DNA of 64,000 nucleotides from an uncultured Ulvibacter sp. (GTDB lineage: Bacteria; Bacteroidota; Bacteroidia; Flavobacteriales; Flavobacteriaceae). The notes beneath the pieces are model-generated. The model made no database searches, was not told where the DNA came from, and saw only the letters and a list, made by a program, of their open reading frames with translations. Positions 46,254 to 55,251 of this stretch are shown here, piece after piece. The stretch's first letter is position 1; each line of letters starts with the position of its first letter. The position numbers were made by a program, and so were the translations under genes. The stretch lies in the NCBI GenBank assembly GCA_938041335.1, contig CALIAF010000009.1, positions 1 to 64,000 of the forward strand, in the 5' to 3' direction.

Positions 46254-47204
46254 TTATTTCTTGATTAACCCAATATCAACCAATCGCTGGTGTAAAAAGG
46301 CTCCAGCCGTAATATCTTCAAATGCTTTGGGTTGTTCTTCTGTTACACACTCTGGCATACAGTTGAGTTTCATATCTCCACGCGGGTGCATAAAGAAAGG
46401 GATGCTATAGCGTGGATTGCCCCATTGATCTTCGGGTGGGTTTACTACCCTATGAATGGTTGATCGTAATTTATTATTTGTGTGACGTTCTAACATGTCG
46501 CCAACGTTAATTACTAATTCATCTTCTTGTGGTATAGCATCTACCCATTCGCCATCTGTAGTTAAAACTTGAAGACCTCCAGTAGAAGCTCCCATTAAAA
46601 GTGTTATCAAATTAATATCACCATGAGCACCCGCACGCACGGCACCTTCTGGCGGAGACGTAATAGGAGGGTAGTGAATAGGACGTAAAATACTGTTCCC
46701 ATTTGCCGCCCAATGATCAAAGTAATGCTCATCCACCCCAATGTATAGCGCCAAAGCACGTAAAACGTAAACTCCAGTTTTCTCTAACATTCTATACGCT
46801 TCCATTCCTGTTTTATTGAAATTTGGCAGCTCTTCAACTATTACATTATTAGGATATTCTTCAGGAAGGTTAGCATCTGCCGTTGGTTCTTGTCCAAAAT
46901 GCCAAAACTCTTTTAAATCTCCTTCTTTCTTTCCTTTGGCATGCTCTTTTCCGAAACTAACATAACCTCTTTGACCTCCAAGGCCTTCTATCTCATAGTT
47001 ACGCTTAGCGTCAACGTCCATTGCAAAAAATGCTTTTATTTCTTTGTATAGTCCTTCTACTAAGTCATCGCTCAAAAAGTGATTTTTTAAGGAAACAAAG
47101 CCTATTTCTTCATATGCCGTTCCTATTTCATCAACAAATTTCTGCTTTCGAGCAGGGTCATCGCTTAAAAAGTCGGCTAGATTTACACTTGGAATATTAT
47201 TCAT
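46254..47204 (-). CDS. 2-oxoglutarate/Fe(II) oxygenase, isopenicillin N synthase family
   Basis: A 316-residue non-haem iron oxygenase. The metal triad is H194-x-D196 (AGAHGDINLI) plus H251 (STIHRVVNP), and the co-substrate-binding R265-Y-S267 is present in GNPRYSIPFF. The N-terminal DIOX_N domain is IPSVNLADFLSDDP onward. The family hydroxylates or cyclises diverse small molecules; the substrate here is unknown. Its stop touches the SUI1-like gene start. Confidence 0.9.
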   Translation of the reverse strand: MNNIPSVNLADFLSDDPARKQKFVDEIGTAYEEIGFVSLKNHFLSDDLVEGLYKEIKAFFAMDVDAKRNYEIEGLGGQRGYVSFGKEHAKGKKEGDLKEFWHFGQEPTADANLPEEYPNNVIVEELPNFNKTGMEAYRMLEKTGVYVLRALALYIGVDEHYFDHWAANGNSILRPIHYPPITSPPEGAVRAGAHGDINLITLLMGASTGGLQVLTTDGEWVDAIPQEDELVINVGDMLERHTNNKLRSTIHRVVNPPEDQWGNPRYSIPFFMHPRGDMKLNCMPECVTEEQPKAFEDITAGAFLHQRLVDIGLIKK

Positions 47205-47223
47205 AACTTAATCTTTAGTCTTA

Positions 47224-47231
47224 CAAATATA
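47224..47231 (-). promoter_or_regulatory. -7 promoter element of the 2OG oxygenase gene
   Basis: The minus strand reads TATATTTG (forward CAAATATA), a perfect TAnnTTTG match 19 bp before the ATG at 47204. It is back to back with the 47300 promoter. Confidence 0.45.
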
Positions 47232-47274
47232 CTGAAAACAAGGCGTATTTCCGAAGCCAAAAAAAAGTGTTTTG

Positions 47275-47307
47275 TTGTCCATAAACAATGCTTTTTTTTT
47301 ACATTTG
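47275..47307 (+). promoter_or_regulatory. Promoter of the E1 dehydrogenase gene
   Basis: A TTG at 47275-47277 (inside TTTGTTG) and TACATTTG at 47300-47307 are separated by 22 bp, fitting the Bacteroidetes TTG-N17-23-TAnnTTTG pattern. The ATG follows at 47327. This is the best-formed promoter in the window. Confidence 0.6.
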
Positions 47308-47326
47308 ATATAGTTAAAAAATATTC

Positions 47327-49330
47327 ATGAGCGCTACTATTAAAGTGAAAGCATATTACGAGTACGACCGCAGTACAATTAAGGACGAAACCTTAATATA
47401 TCTTTATAAATCGATGCTTAAGCCTCGTATGATAGAGGAGAAAATGCTCATCTTATTACGGCAAGGTAAAATATCTAAATGGTTTAGCGGCATTGGTCAA
47501 GAGGCTATTTCTGTTGGTATTACAGCAGTATTGGACAAAGAAGAATACATATTACCTATGCACCGTAATCTAGGTGTGTTTACAACAAGAGAGATTCCTT
47601 TGTATCGTTTGTTCTCGCAATGGCAGGGAAAAGCGAGTGGTTTTACTAAAGGAAGAGATCGTAGTTTTCACTTTGGTACCCAAGAGTTTAATATTGTGGG
47701 TATGATTTCGCATTTAGGGCCACAATTTGGCGTTGCAGATGGTATTGCCCTCGGAAATCTTCTGAAAAAGAATAATCAGGTTTGCGCTGTGTTCACTGGT
47801 GAAGGCGGGACAAGTGAAGGGGATATCCACGAAGCATTAAACGTAGCGTCGGTATGGGATTTACCGGTGTTATTCTGTATTGAAAATAATGGATACGGCC
47901 TATCTACTCCTACAAAAGAACAATATAATTGCGAGCACTTGGCAGATCGTGGCAAAGGCTACGGGATGGAATCTCATATCATTGAAGGAAATAATATTCT
48001 CGAAGTGTACACCAAAGTACATGCGCTAGTAGAAGATATGCGTAAAAATCCACGTCCTGTATTGCTAGAGTTTAAAACCTTTAGAATGCGCGGTCACGAA
48101 GAGGCGAGTGGTACTAAATATGTACCAGAAGAATTAATGGACACTTGGAGTGAGAAAGATCCGTTGCAAAATTTTGAAACGTACCTCTTAAATGAAGGGC
48201 TCATTTCTGAAACGCTTATTGAGGAATGGAAGTCTGAAAATAAAACCGAAATAGATGCAAATCTAGACCTTGCATTTAAAGAAAGTCTAATTGAATCTAC
48301 TGAAAGTAAAGAGTTAGATGATGTGTACGAAACATTTGTATATCAAGAATCTAAACCAAATAATACCACAGAAGAGCTTCGTTTAATTGATGCTATTTCG
48401 CAAGGACTAAAGCAAAGTATGGAGCGTGATGACACAACCGTCATTATGGGTCAGGATATTGCAGAGTATGGCGGGGTTTTTAAAATCACTGAAGGATTTT
48501 TAGATGCTTTTGGTCACTCAAGAGTTAGAAATACACCCATCTGCGAATCTGCAATAGTTTCGGCCGCAATGGGGCTATCTATAAATGGCTTTAAGGCCAT
48601 AATGGAAATGCAATTTGCAGATTTTGCAACATCGGGTTTTAATCCTATTGTAAATTACTTAGCAAAATCGCATTACCGCTGGAACCAAAAAGCTGATGTA
48701 GTAATACGCATGCCTTGCGGCGGTGGTGTAGAGGCAGGGCCTTTTCATAGCCAGACCAATGAAGCTTGGTTTACGCATACCCCTGGACTAAAAGTAGTTT
48801 ATCCTGCATTCCCTTATGACGCTAAGGGCTTAATTGCTTCTGCGATAGAAGATCCAAATCCGGTGCTGTTTTTTGAACATAAAGCCTTGTATAGAAGTAT
48901 TAGACAAGAAGTGCCTACAGACTACTTTACCATCCCAATTGGTAAAGCAGCATTGCTCCAAGAAGGAAACGATGTAACTATTGTAACATATGGAGCAGGA
49001 GTGCATTGGGCCATGGATACGCTGGAAGGTCAGAATATTTCTGCAGATTTAATAGACCTGCGTACGCTATCTCCTTTAGATACAGCAGCAATTTACAGCT
49101 CTGTAAGAAAGACAGGTAAGCTCATTATTTTACAAGAAGATTCTATGTTTGGCGGTATGGCAAGTGATATTAGTGCATTGGTGAGCGAACATTGTTTTGA
49201 GTCACTAGATGCTCCCATTAAGCGAGTAGCGAGTTTAGAGACACCTATTCCTTTTGCAAAAAATCTTGAGGATCAATATTTGTCTAAAAACAAATTTGCC
49301 ACGGCACTTAATGACCTGTTGAAATATTAA
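47327..49330 (+). CDS. Thiamine-dependent dehydrogenase E1, fused alpha and beta subunits
   Basis: A 667-residue protein joining the two E1 subunits of a branched-chain 2-oxoacid (or pyruvate-type) dehydrogenase complex. Residues 1-330 are the alpha part: the thiamine-diphosphate motif GEGGTSEGDIHEALN starts near 159 and ends in CIENNGYG. Residues 345-667 are the beta part: GQDIAEYGGVFKITEGF, FFEHKALYR and ILQEDSMFGGMASDI. It decarboxylates 2-oxoacids and feeds E2. The fusion in one chain is well known in Bacteroidetes. The substrate is probably branched-chain 2-oxoacids; E2/E3 are not in the window. Confidence 0.92.
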   Translation: MSATIKVKAYYEYDRSTIKDETLIYLYKSMLKPRMIEEKMLILLRQGKISKWFSGIGQEAISVGITAVLDKEEYILPMHRNLGVFTTREIPLYRLFSQWQGKASGFTKGRDRSFHFGTQEFNIVGMISHLGPQFGVADGIALGNLLKKNNQVCAVFTGEGGTSEGDIHEALNVASVWDLPVLFCIENNGYGLSTPTKEQYNCEHLADRGKGYGMESHIIEGNNILEVYTKVHALVEDMRKNPRPVLLEFKTFRMRGHEEASGTKYVPEELMDTWSEKDPLQNFETYLLNEGLISETLIEEWKSENKTEIDANLDLAFKESLIESTESKELDDVYETFVYQESKPNNTTEELRLIDAISQGLKQSMERDDTTVIMGQDIAEYGGVFKITEGFLDAFGHSRVRNTPICESAIVSAAMGLSINGFKAIMEMQFADFATSGFNPIVNYLAKSHYRWNQKADVVIRMPCGGGVEAGPFHSQTNEAWFTHTPGLKVVYPAFPYDAKGLIASAIEDPNPVLFFEHKALYRSIRQEVPTDYFTIPIGKAALLQEGNDVTIVTYGAGVHWAMDTLEGQNISADLIDLRTLSPLDTAAIYSSVRKTGKLIILQEDSMFGGMASDISALVSEHCFESLDAPIKRVASLETPIPFAKNLEDQYLSKNKFATALNDLLKY

Positions 49331-49424
49331 TTTCTAAAAAGTCAATTTAAACTTTGTGTAAACTTCACGGGTATTTATTAAAACGTATTTGTATATTGAT
49401 GATTATTAATATTAAATTTAAATA

Positions 49425-49904
49425 ATGAAAAAATTAATCTTACTAGCTGTTGTTCTTGGACTTTTTGCCTCTTGCGCATCTCCAAAAACAGTGATTCAAT
49501 CTAAAAAGGTAATCAAAGGAAACTGGACATTAAGCGATATTTCGTACAGTGAGGAAGGTACTTTTAATACCACATTATTAAATGACGCTTCAAAAGAGTG
49601 TTTTGAAAACAGTACGTGGCGTTTTATTTCGAATAATAATTCGGGCGTATACTCCATAAATGATAACAGTTGTTTAACAGGGGATCGTAATTTTGTTTTT
49701 ACAATTCAAGAAATTGATGAAGCAACAGGTTTTTATGACTTCTTATTAAAACCTACCAATGCAAAAGGTAAATCAGAAACTAATGCTGGGTTTAGGCTTA
49801 AATTGGCTCAGTTAAGTGACACGAACATGAAATGGCAACAAACAGTAAATGCAGGTGGAAGTCCACTTACAATTAGTATGAACTTTATTAAAACTATAGA
49901 ATAA
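49425..49904 (+). CDS. Lipocalin-like lipoprotein
   Basis: A 159-residue lipoprotein: signal LLAVVLGLFASC with acylated Cys17. The mature part begins with a KGNWTLSDISYSEEG strand, as in lipocalin-family proteins of this phylum. It overlaps the OmpA gene by 1 bp (TAATG). The bound ligand, if any, is unknown. Confidence 0.78.
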   Translation: MKKLILLAVVLGLFASCASPKTVIQSKKVIKGNWTLSDISYSEEGTFNTTLLNDASKECFENSTWRFISNNNSGVYSINDNSCLTGDRNFVFTIQEIDEATGFYDFLLKPTNAKGKSETNAGFRLKLAQLSDTNMKWQQTVNAGGSPLTISMNFIKTIE

Positions 49905-50611
49905 TGAAAAATTATATCAAAAATTTTGGAATCATAGCACTTGCACTTGCCCTAACGGTAAGTTTTTCAAGTTGTGAAGCGACTAAAAATGCAAATAATA
50001 AACAAAAAGGTGCAGTAATAGGAGCAGGAGCTGGTGCGGTTCTTGGTGCCATACTTGGAAACAATGTTGGTAAAGGTGGTAATGGTGAAGTAGGAGCTGT
50101 TTTAGGAGGCGTAGTTGGTGGAGCTGCTGGAGTTTTAATTGGTAATAAAATGGATAAGCAAGCACAACAAATTGAGTCTGAAATCCCGGGTGCAGAAGTA
50201 GAAAGAGTAGATGACGGTATCGTGATTACATTTGATGAAAATAGTGGTGTTTATTTTGACACTGCAAAGTATGATATCAATGCAGCGTCTCAATTAAATT
50301 TAGACAAGCTTTCTGGGGTATTAAGAGAATATGTTGATACTAATGTTCTGGTAGTAGGGCATACAGATAGTGTAGGTAGTGATGAATCAAACATGCTGTT
50401 ATCTCAGCGTAGAGCGCAATCTGTAACAGCTTATTTTACAGGACCTAAAGCGTTAAGCGCTGGTCGTTTTACTACTAATTGGTATGGTGAGCAAACGCCA
50501 GTAGGTGATAACACAACACCAGAGGGGCGCGCAGAAAACAGACGTGTAAACATTGTAATTGTTCCTAATGAAAAAATGAGGGAAGATGCAGAAAGAGAAG
50601 CAGGTAACTAA
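49904..50611 (+). CDS. OmpA family lipoprotein with glycine-zipper domain
   Basis: A 235-residue protein of the YiaD type: lipoprotein signal ending SFSSC (acylated Cys24), a glycine-zipper membrane-associated region (GAVIGAGAGAVLGAILG, 36-52, then GAVLGGVVGGAAGVLIG), and a C-terminal OmpA domain (about 105-225) with LVVGHTDSVGSDESN and RRAQSVTAYF that binds peptidoglycan diaminopimelate. Location: outer membrane, periplasmic face. The operon with the lipocalin-like gene ends in the terminator at 50631. Confidence 0.92.
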   Translation: MKNYIKNFGIIALALALTVSFSSCEATKNANNKQKGAVIGAGAGAVLGAILGNNVGKGGNGEVGAVLGGVVGGAAGVLIGNKMDKQAQQIESEIPGAEVERVDDGIVITFDENSGVYFDTAKYDINAASQLNLDKLSGVLREYVDTNVLVVGHTDSVGSDESNMLLSQRRAQSVTAYFTGPKALSAGRFTTNWYGEQTPVGDNTTPEGRAENRRVNIVIVPNEKMREDAEREAGN

Positions 50612-50630
50612 TTCTAATTAAGTCTTATAT

Positions 50631-50670
50631 AAAATCCTTGTCATTAATTTAACGGCAAGGATTTTTTTTT
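50631..50670 (+). terminator. Strong terminator after the OmpA gene
   Basis: The arms AAAATCCTTG (50631-50640) and CAAGGATTTT (50656-50665) form a perfect 10-bp stem with a 15-nt loop, followed by a T run to 50670. It separates the OmpA unit from the polyketide locus. Confidence 0.88.
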
Positions 50671-50697
50671 GTGCCTCATCCTAACGAACTTTAAAAA

Positions 50698-51834
50698 ATG
50701 AATTATAGTGATTCTTATGATATTGCAATTGTAGGCGGAGGCCTTGCAGGACTATGTGCCGCGATACATCTAGGAAGCCACTACAAGGTAGTCTTAATTG
50801 AAAAAAAACCGTACCCTAGCCATAAGGTTTGTGGCGAGTATATTTCAAATGAAATCCTTCCATATTTAAATACGCTCGGAATCTATCCTTTTAAAAATGG
50901 TGCAAAAGCAATTTCAAAATTTGAAATGAGCACGCATACTGGAAATTTGATACAGGCAAAATTACCAATGGGTGGCTTTGGAATAAGTAGGTATACTTTA
51001 GATCAACTTTTGTTTAAAAAAGCACAAGAGACTTGTGATACAATTCAAGACACCGTGACAAGTATAGATGTAAAGGATGTCGCCTCCGCGAAAATGTTCC
51101 AGATTCAAACGAAGACAAATAAGAGATACCAAGCTAAATACGTATTAGGGGCATTTGGTAAACGAAGTAACTTAGATATACAATTAAAGCGTTCATTTAT
51201 TACGAAAAAGTCACACTGGTTAGGTGTTAAATCGCATTATGAGCTAGATGTGCCAGAAGATGTAGTTGCACTTCATAATTTTGAAGGAGGGTATTGTGGC
51301 GTTTCGCAAATAGAAAATGGAAGCGTTAATGTCTGCTACTTAACGAGTTTTAAATCTTTTAAAGCGGTTGGTGATATTGGCAGGTTTCAAAAAGAAGTGT
51401 TGAGTAAAAATCTGCACTTAAAACGAGTTTTTAATGAAGGGAAGTGTTTATGGAATACTCCTTTAAGTATTAGTCAGGTTTCCTTTGAAGAAAAAGAACC
51501 CGTAAAAGATCATATTTTTATGATTGGCGATAGTGCAGGAATGATTCATCCATTAGCAGGAAATGGTATGGCTATGGCGATACACAGTGCAAAGCTAATT
51601 TCAGAACTATTAATTAATAAGGATATTTTAAACGAAGAAAACCGAACAACCATAGAAACAGATTATGTAAATATCTGGAATCAAACTTTCCATAGCCGCT
51701 TGCAAACAGGCAGACGAATACAGCGTTTATTGTTAAGTCCAACAGCAACAAAAGTAAGTTTAAAAGCCGCAAAGCTATTTCCAAATATCGTACCCGCAAT
51801 TATAAAAAAAACACACGGAAAAGTATTAATATGA
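50698..51834 (+). CDS. FAD-dependent oxidoreductase of the polyketide locus
   Basis: A 378-residue flavoprotein of the UbiH/geranylgeranyl-reductase-like group. The Rossmann motif is GGGLAG (13-18) with VVLIEKKPYPSHKVCGEY following; the second FAD motif is MIGDSAGMIHPLAGNGMAMA near 275-294. Such enzymes hydroxylate aromatic rings or reduce prenyl chains. Because it overlaps a methyltransferase and precedes a type III polyketide synthase, a ring-hydroxylase role on the polyketide product is my inference. The overlap with the next gene is ATGA (4 bp). Confidence 0.86.
   Translation: MNYSDSYDIAIVGGGLAGLCAAIHLGSHYKVVLIEKKPYPSHKVCGEYISNEILPYLNTLGIYPFKNGAKAISKFEMSTHTGNLIQAKLPMGGFGISRYTLDQLLFKKAQETCDTIQDTVTSIDVKDVASAKMFQIQTKTNKRYQAKYVLGAFGKRSNLDIQLKRSFITKKSHWLGVKSHYELDVPEDVVALHNFEGGYCGVSQIENGSVNVCYLTSFKSFKAVGDIGRFQKEVLSKNLHLKRVFNEGKCLWNTPLSISQVSFEEKEPVKDHIFMIGDSAGMIHPLAGNGMAMAIHSAKLISELLINKDILNEENRTTIETDYVNIWNQTFHSRLQTGRRIQRLLLSPTATKVSLKAAKLFPNIVPAIIKKTHGKVLI
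51083..51105 (+). repeat. Short repeat, copy 2 (inside the flavoprotein gene)
   Basis: CCTCCGCGAAAATGTTCCAGA parallels the intergenic copy at 35655-35681, with 3 mismatches over the core. Confidence 0.3.
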
Positions 51835-52565
51835 TCTATTTCTCTAAACATAAAAGGTCTACTCAAGAAGAGCTTATGGACGATTTTTCTCTGCAAGGAG
51901 AGGCGTTGCAGAAGGTTCTTGAAGATTTAGAGACGGTAAATAAATATCTAGGAGGAAATCAAATTACCTTAGATGGAATAGAAAAAATGCTTGCCAACTG
52001 TAAAAAGCAACAGACGGTTACTATTGTTGACTACGGCTGTGGTGATGGAGCTTTCCTTAAATTATGCGCGACTTTTTTGGAAAAGAACAACTGGCGGTAT
52101 CGACTTATAGGAGTAGATGCTAATACGCATATTATTGAAAAGGCTAAAGTGAATTGTAATACCATAAAACACTGTACCTTTATGCAAGCCAATGTTTTTG
52201 ATACAAACCAACTACCGGAAGCGGACATCGCACTATGCACACTCTTTTTACATCATTTTAAAGAGAAAGACATTATAAAATTACTTAATAACATTGCCAG
52301 TAAAACGAAAGTAGGTATAGTTATTAACGACTTACAGAGAAGTAAGATGGCATTCATTTTATTTAAATCATTCTCAGCACTATTCATGAAATCGAAGATT
52401 GCTAAGTTTGATGGAGCAGTATCCATTGCAAGGTCATTTGTTAAGGATGATGTGGAGCGTATTTCAGGAAATATTAAAAATACAAATATTAAAATAGCAT
52501 CTAAATGGGCTTTTAGATGGCAATGGTTGGTTTACAAAACAAAAAATAAAATTTTAGAGGAATAA
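51831..52565 (+). CDS. Class I SAM methyltransferase of the polyketide locus
   Basis: A 244-residue methyltransferase. Motif I is VDYGCGDGAFLKLC at about 66-79, the acidic post-I residue is in GVDANTHIIEKAK, and ALCTLFLHHFKEKDII matches the motif-IV region. It belongs to the UbiE/UbiG-like class that methylates phenolic or quinol rings. It is translationally coupled with the flavoprotein gene before it and abuts the type III polyketide synthase gene (stop at 52565, ATG at 52566). I infer ring C- or O-methylation. Confidence 0.87.
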   Translation: MIYFSKHKRSTQEELMDDFSLQGEALQKVLEDLETVNKYLGGNQITLDGIEKMLANCKKQQTVTIVDYGCGDGAFLKLCATFLEKNNWRYRLIGVDANTHIIEKAKVNCNTIKHCTFMQANVFDTNQLPEADIALCTLFLHHFKEKDIIKLLNNIASKTKVGIVINDLQRSKMAFILFKSFSALFMKSKIAKFDGAVSIARSFVKDDVERISGNIKNTNIKIASKWAFRWQWLVYKTKNKILEE

Positions 52566-53618
52566 ATGAAAATAACAATAGCAGCAGTATCCAAACAATT
52601 GCCTCAATATTCAAGAGAAACAAAAGACATATTACCTTTTGTACAAGCTTGGATGGAAGGGCAGGAATCGCGTTTTAAACGAAAAGTTATCAAAATATTT
52701 GAAGGCGCAGGTGTGGATAAGCGATACTCGATGATGGAGCCAACAGAAGTGTTTTTAAATACCACCTTTGAAGAACGCAATAATATCTACGTGCGGGAAG
52801 TAAAGAAGATGGGGTCACAGGTGTTGCAAAAAGCATTAGATAAAGCAGAGTGGAATGCAAAAGACATTGATTTTATTATTACAGTAAGCTGCACCGGTAT
52901 AATGATCCCATCTGTAGATGCTTATATTATAAATGAACTAGGCTTAAAACAAGACGTGGTGCGATTACCGGTAACAGAAATGGGCTGTGCAGCAGGAGTA
53001 AGCGGAATAATTTATGCAGAAAATTTTTTAAAGGCAAACCCAAATAAGAAAGCGGCTGTGATAGCAATAGAGTCGCCATCTGCGACATTTCAGCTAGATG
53101 ATTATTCTATGGCAAATGTGGTGAGTGCGGCTATCTTTGGAGATGGTGCGGCTTGTGTTTTATTAACTTCGGAAGCAGCAGCAGTTGGGCCAAAGATTTT
53201 AGATCACGCAATGTATCATTTTTATGATGCCACAGATATGATGGGTTTTAAGCTTGTGAATACAGGTTTACAGATGATACTTGATAAAGGAGTGCCACAA
53301 AAAATTTCGGATCATTTTCCTGAAATCGTTCATCCATTTCTTGAAAAAAATGGAAAGACTATTGATGATGTAGATCATCTTATTTTTCATCCAGGAGGGA
53401 AAAAGATTGTGCAAACTGTAGAAGACCTTTTTGGGGTGCTTGGCAAAAATATTGATGATACAAAAGAAACCTTACGCCTCTATGGAAATATGAGTAGTGC
53501 CACCGTCCTATATGTTTTAGAACGATTTATGGATAAGAAACCTAAAAAAGGTGAATTAGGGTTGATGTTGAGTTTTGGACCGGGATTCTCGGCGCAACGA
53601 ATATTAATTGAATTTTAA
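52566..53618 (+). CDS. Type III polyketide synthase (chalcone-synthase-like)
   Basis: A 350-residue homodimeric ketosynthase of the chalcone/stilbene superfamily. The catalytic triad is present: Cys141 (TEMGCAAGV), His275 (HLIFHPGGKK) and Asn308 (LYGNMSS); GDGAACVLL is at 192-200. Type III enzymes extend acyl starters with malonyl units and cyclise the chain to a pyrone or aromatic ring such as an alkylresorcinol. The starter is likely fatty acyl, given the neighbouring fatty-acid-type enzymes. No plant-like Phe gatekeepers could be checked by eye. Confidence 0.93.
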   Translation: MKITIAAVSKQLPQYSRETKDILPFVQAWMEGQESRFKRKVIKIFEGAGVDKRYSMMEPTEVFLNTTFEERNNIYVREVKKMGSQVLQKALDKAEWNAKDIDFIITVSCTGIMIPSVDAYIINELGLKQDVVRLPVTEMGCAAGVSGIIYAENFLKANPNKKAAVIAIESPSATFQLDDYSMANVVSAAIFGDGAACVLLTSEAAAVGPKILDHAMYHFYDATDMMGFKLVNTGLQMILDKGVPQKISDHFPEIVHPFLEKNGKTIDDVDHLIFHPGGKKIVQTVEDLFGVLGKNIDDTKETLRLYGNMSSATVLYVLERFMDKKPKKGELGLMLSFGPGFSAQRILIEF

Positions 53619-53638
53619 ATAAGTATCGAAGAATAAAT

Positions 53639-54334
53639 ATGGAGAATATTTCAGAAAAAATAACAGTAGATGTAGTGTCAGATGTGGCTTGCCCTTGGTG
53701 TTATGTGGGCAAAAGAAGACTAGAAGAAGCCCTGAAGCAATGGGATGGAGCAGAGGTAATTGTGAATTGGCATCCTTATCAATTAGATCCTAATATGCCT
53801 CTAGATGGATTTACAAGAGACGAATATCTTGTAAACAAGTTTGGGAGTTTAGAAAAAGTGAGAGCGATGACAGATCACCTCACCGCAGTAGGTAAAGAAG
53901 TAGGGATTGATTTTGATTTTAGTGAGAAGTGGACTTCTGTTAACACACTGCATTTACACCAATTACTGCACGTTGCAGGACAAGAAGGTTTTAAAGATCA
54001 ATTAAAAGAGCGTTTTTTAAAGGCCTACTTTGTAGATTTACATCCACTGAATGACAATCAAGTATTGTACAAAATACTAGCAGATTTTGAATGGGATACA
54101 GATAAAGTTGATCAAATTGTAGCAGATGAGTCGATTGCTAAAAAAGTAAAAGAACAGATTGCACATTCGCAATCAATAGGAGTTACTGGAGTACCTTTTT
54201 TTATAATTAATAATAAATTCGGCATCAGCGGCGCACAGCCTAGTAGTGTGTTTCTTGAAGCTTTTAATAAATTAGCCCCTGTAGAAATAGAAGAGAATGG
54301 CGAAAATTGTGATATAGAAACCGGAGCTTGTTAA
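53639..54334 (+). CDS. DsbA-family FrnE-like oxidoreductase
   Basis: A 231-residue thioredoxin-fold protein with the CPWC active site (residues 18-21, ACPWCYVGKRRLEEA) and a cis-proline segment GVTGVPFFII. It is the FrnE/2-hydroxychromene-2-carboxylate-isomerase type, without a signal peptide, so cytosolic. It lies 20 bp after the polyketide synthase and 3 bp before the SDR, so it is in the same transcript; whether it belongs to the pathway (FrnE was first met in a polyketide cluster) or is a passenger is open. Confidence 0.9.
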   Translation: MENISEKITVDVVSDVACPWCYVGKRRLEEALKQWDGAEVIVNWHPYQLDPNMPLDGFTRDEYLVNKFGSLEKVRAMTDHLTAVGKEVGIDFDFSEKWTSVNTLHLHQLLHVAGQEGFKDQLKERFLKAYFVDLHPLNDNQVLYKILADFEWDTDKVDQIVADESIAKKVKEQIAHSQSIGVTGVPFFIINNKFGISGAQPSSVFLEAFNKLAPVEIEENGENCDIETGAC

Positions 54335-54337
54335 ACA

Positions 54338-55099
54338 ATGAACAATAAAACAGCATTAATTATAGGAGGAAGCAGTGGGCTAGGTTTAGCAACAGCGCAT
54401 AAACTAGCGGCAGAAGGTTTTAACCTATGCATAGTATACCGCGACAGAAAAAGCAATTCAATAAAAAATGAAGTAGCCTTTGATGCTATGCGTGCAAATG
54501 GAGTGTCTGTTCAGACTTTCAATAAAGACGCACTGAAAGAAGAAACCATAGATGAAGTCCTGTCTCAATTACCAATAGATTCTATTTCTGTTTTGGTACA
54601 TAGTGTGGCAAAAGGAAGTTTGAAACCAATGATTTCAGAAAATGGAACATTAAGTAAAAGCGATCTAGACATCACCATTCATGCCATGGGGACCAATTGG
54701 TGGCAGTGGGTTCGTGCCTGTATAAAGAAAGATGTATTTTCAGATAACGTATGTAATATCGCATTTACAAGTGAGGGCAACCAAAAGGTTTGGGGAGGCT
54801 ATGGTGCGGTTTCTGCAGCAAAAGCTAGCTTAGAAGCATTAATGCGGCAAATGGCGGTAGAACTCGCGCCCCTGGACATTAAAAGTAATTGTATACAAGC
54901 AGGCGTGACACAAACAGCTTCTTTTGCTATGATACCAGGAAGCGAGAAACTTGCTGCATTTGCTAAAAAAAGAAACCCATTTAATAGATTGACCTTGCCA
55001 GAAGATGTGGCAAATGCGGTTTATGTTTTGACTTTGCCAGAATCAAAATGGATTAATGGAAATGTCATTAAAGTAGATGGGGGAGAATCTTTGCGATAA
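54338..55099 (+). CDS. SDR oxidoreductase of FabI/FabL type (enoyl-ACP reductase-like)
   Basis: A 253-residue Rossmann enzyme with the cofactor motif GGSSGLG (10-16). The active site reads Y155 to K162 (YGAVSAAK), a Tyr-x6-Lys spacing typical of enoyl-ACP reductases FabI/FabL, in contrast with the Tyr-x3-Lys of FabG. The sequence after it, ASLEALMRQMAVELAP, also recalls FabL. I therefore read it as an enoyl reductase for the acyl chain of the adjacent ketosynthase/ACP rather than a ketoreductase; this is an inference from motif spacing. Confidence 0.82.
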   Translation: MNNKTALIIGGSSGLGLATAHKLAAEGFNLCIVYRDRKSNSIKNEVAFDAMRANGVSVQTFNKDALKEETIDEVLSQLPIDSISVLVHSVAKGSLKPMISENGTLSKSDLDITIHAMGTNWWQWVRACIKKDVFSDNVCNIAFTSEGNQKVWGGYGAVSAAKASLEALMRQMAVELAPLDIKSNCIQAGVTQTASFAMIPGSEKLAAFAKKRNPFNRLTLPEDVANAVYVLTLPESKWINGNVIKVDGGESLR

Positions 55100-55163
55100 G
55101 CACATCATTTTGTAGAGGTATAACGATGTCTGGTTGCGCATTATTTGAGAATATACGATTGCG

Positions 55164-55171
55164 TATTTTTG
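55164..55171 (+). promoter_or_regulatory. Internal -7 promoter element before the FabZ-like gene
   Basis: TATTTTTG is a perfect -7 match, with a TTTG at 55144-55147 (spacing 16). It lies in the 152-bp gap between the SDR and FabZ-like genes and may start a second transcript for FabZ-KS-ACP. Confidence 0.35.
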
Positions 55172-55251
55172 AAAACACCCAACAAAGTTGCAGAAACCTA
55201 CCTCCAAAGAACACTACTAAAAGATAGAAATAACCAAAATTAAAATAGATT

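Noticed and set aside
55126-55227. 33-codon frame in the gap before the FabZ-like gene
   Set aside because: Composition unlike a protein, no plausible leader, and it overlaps a better promoter candidate.
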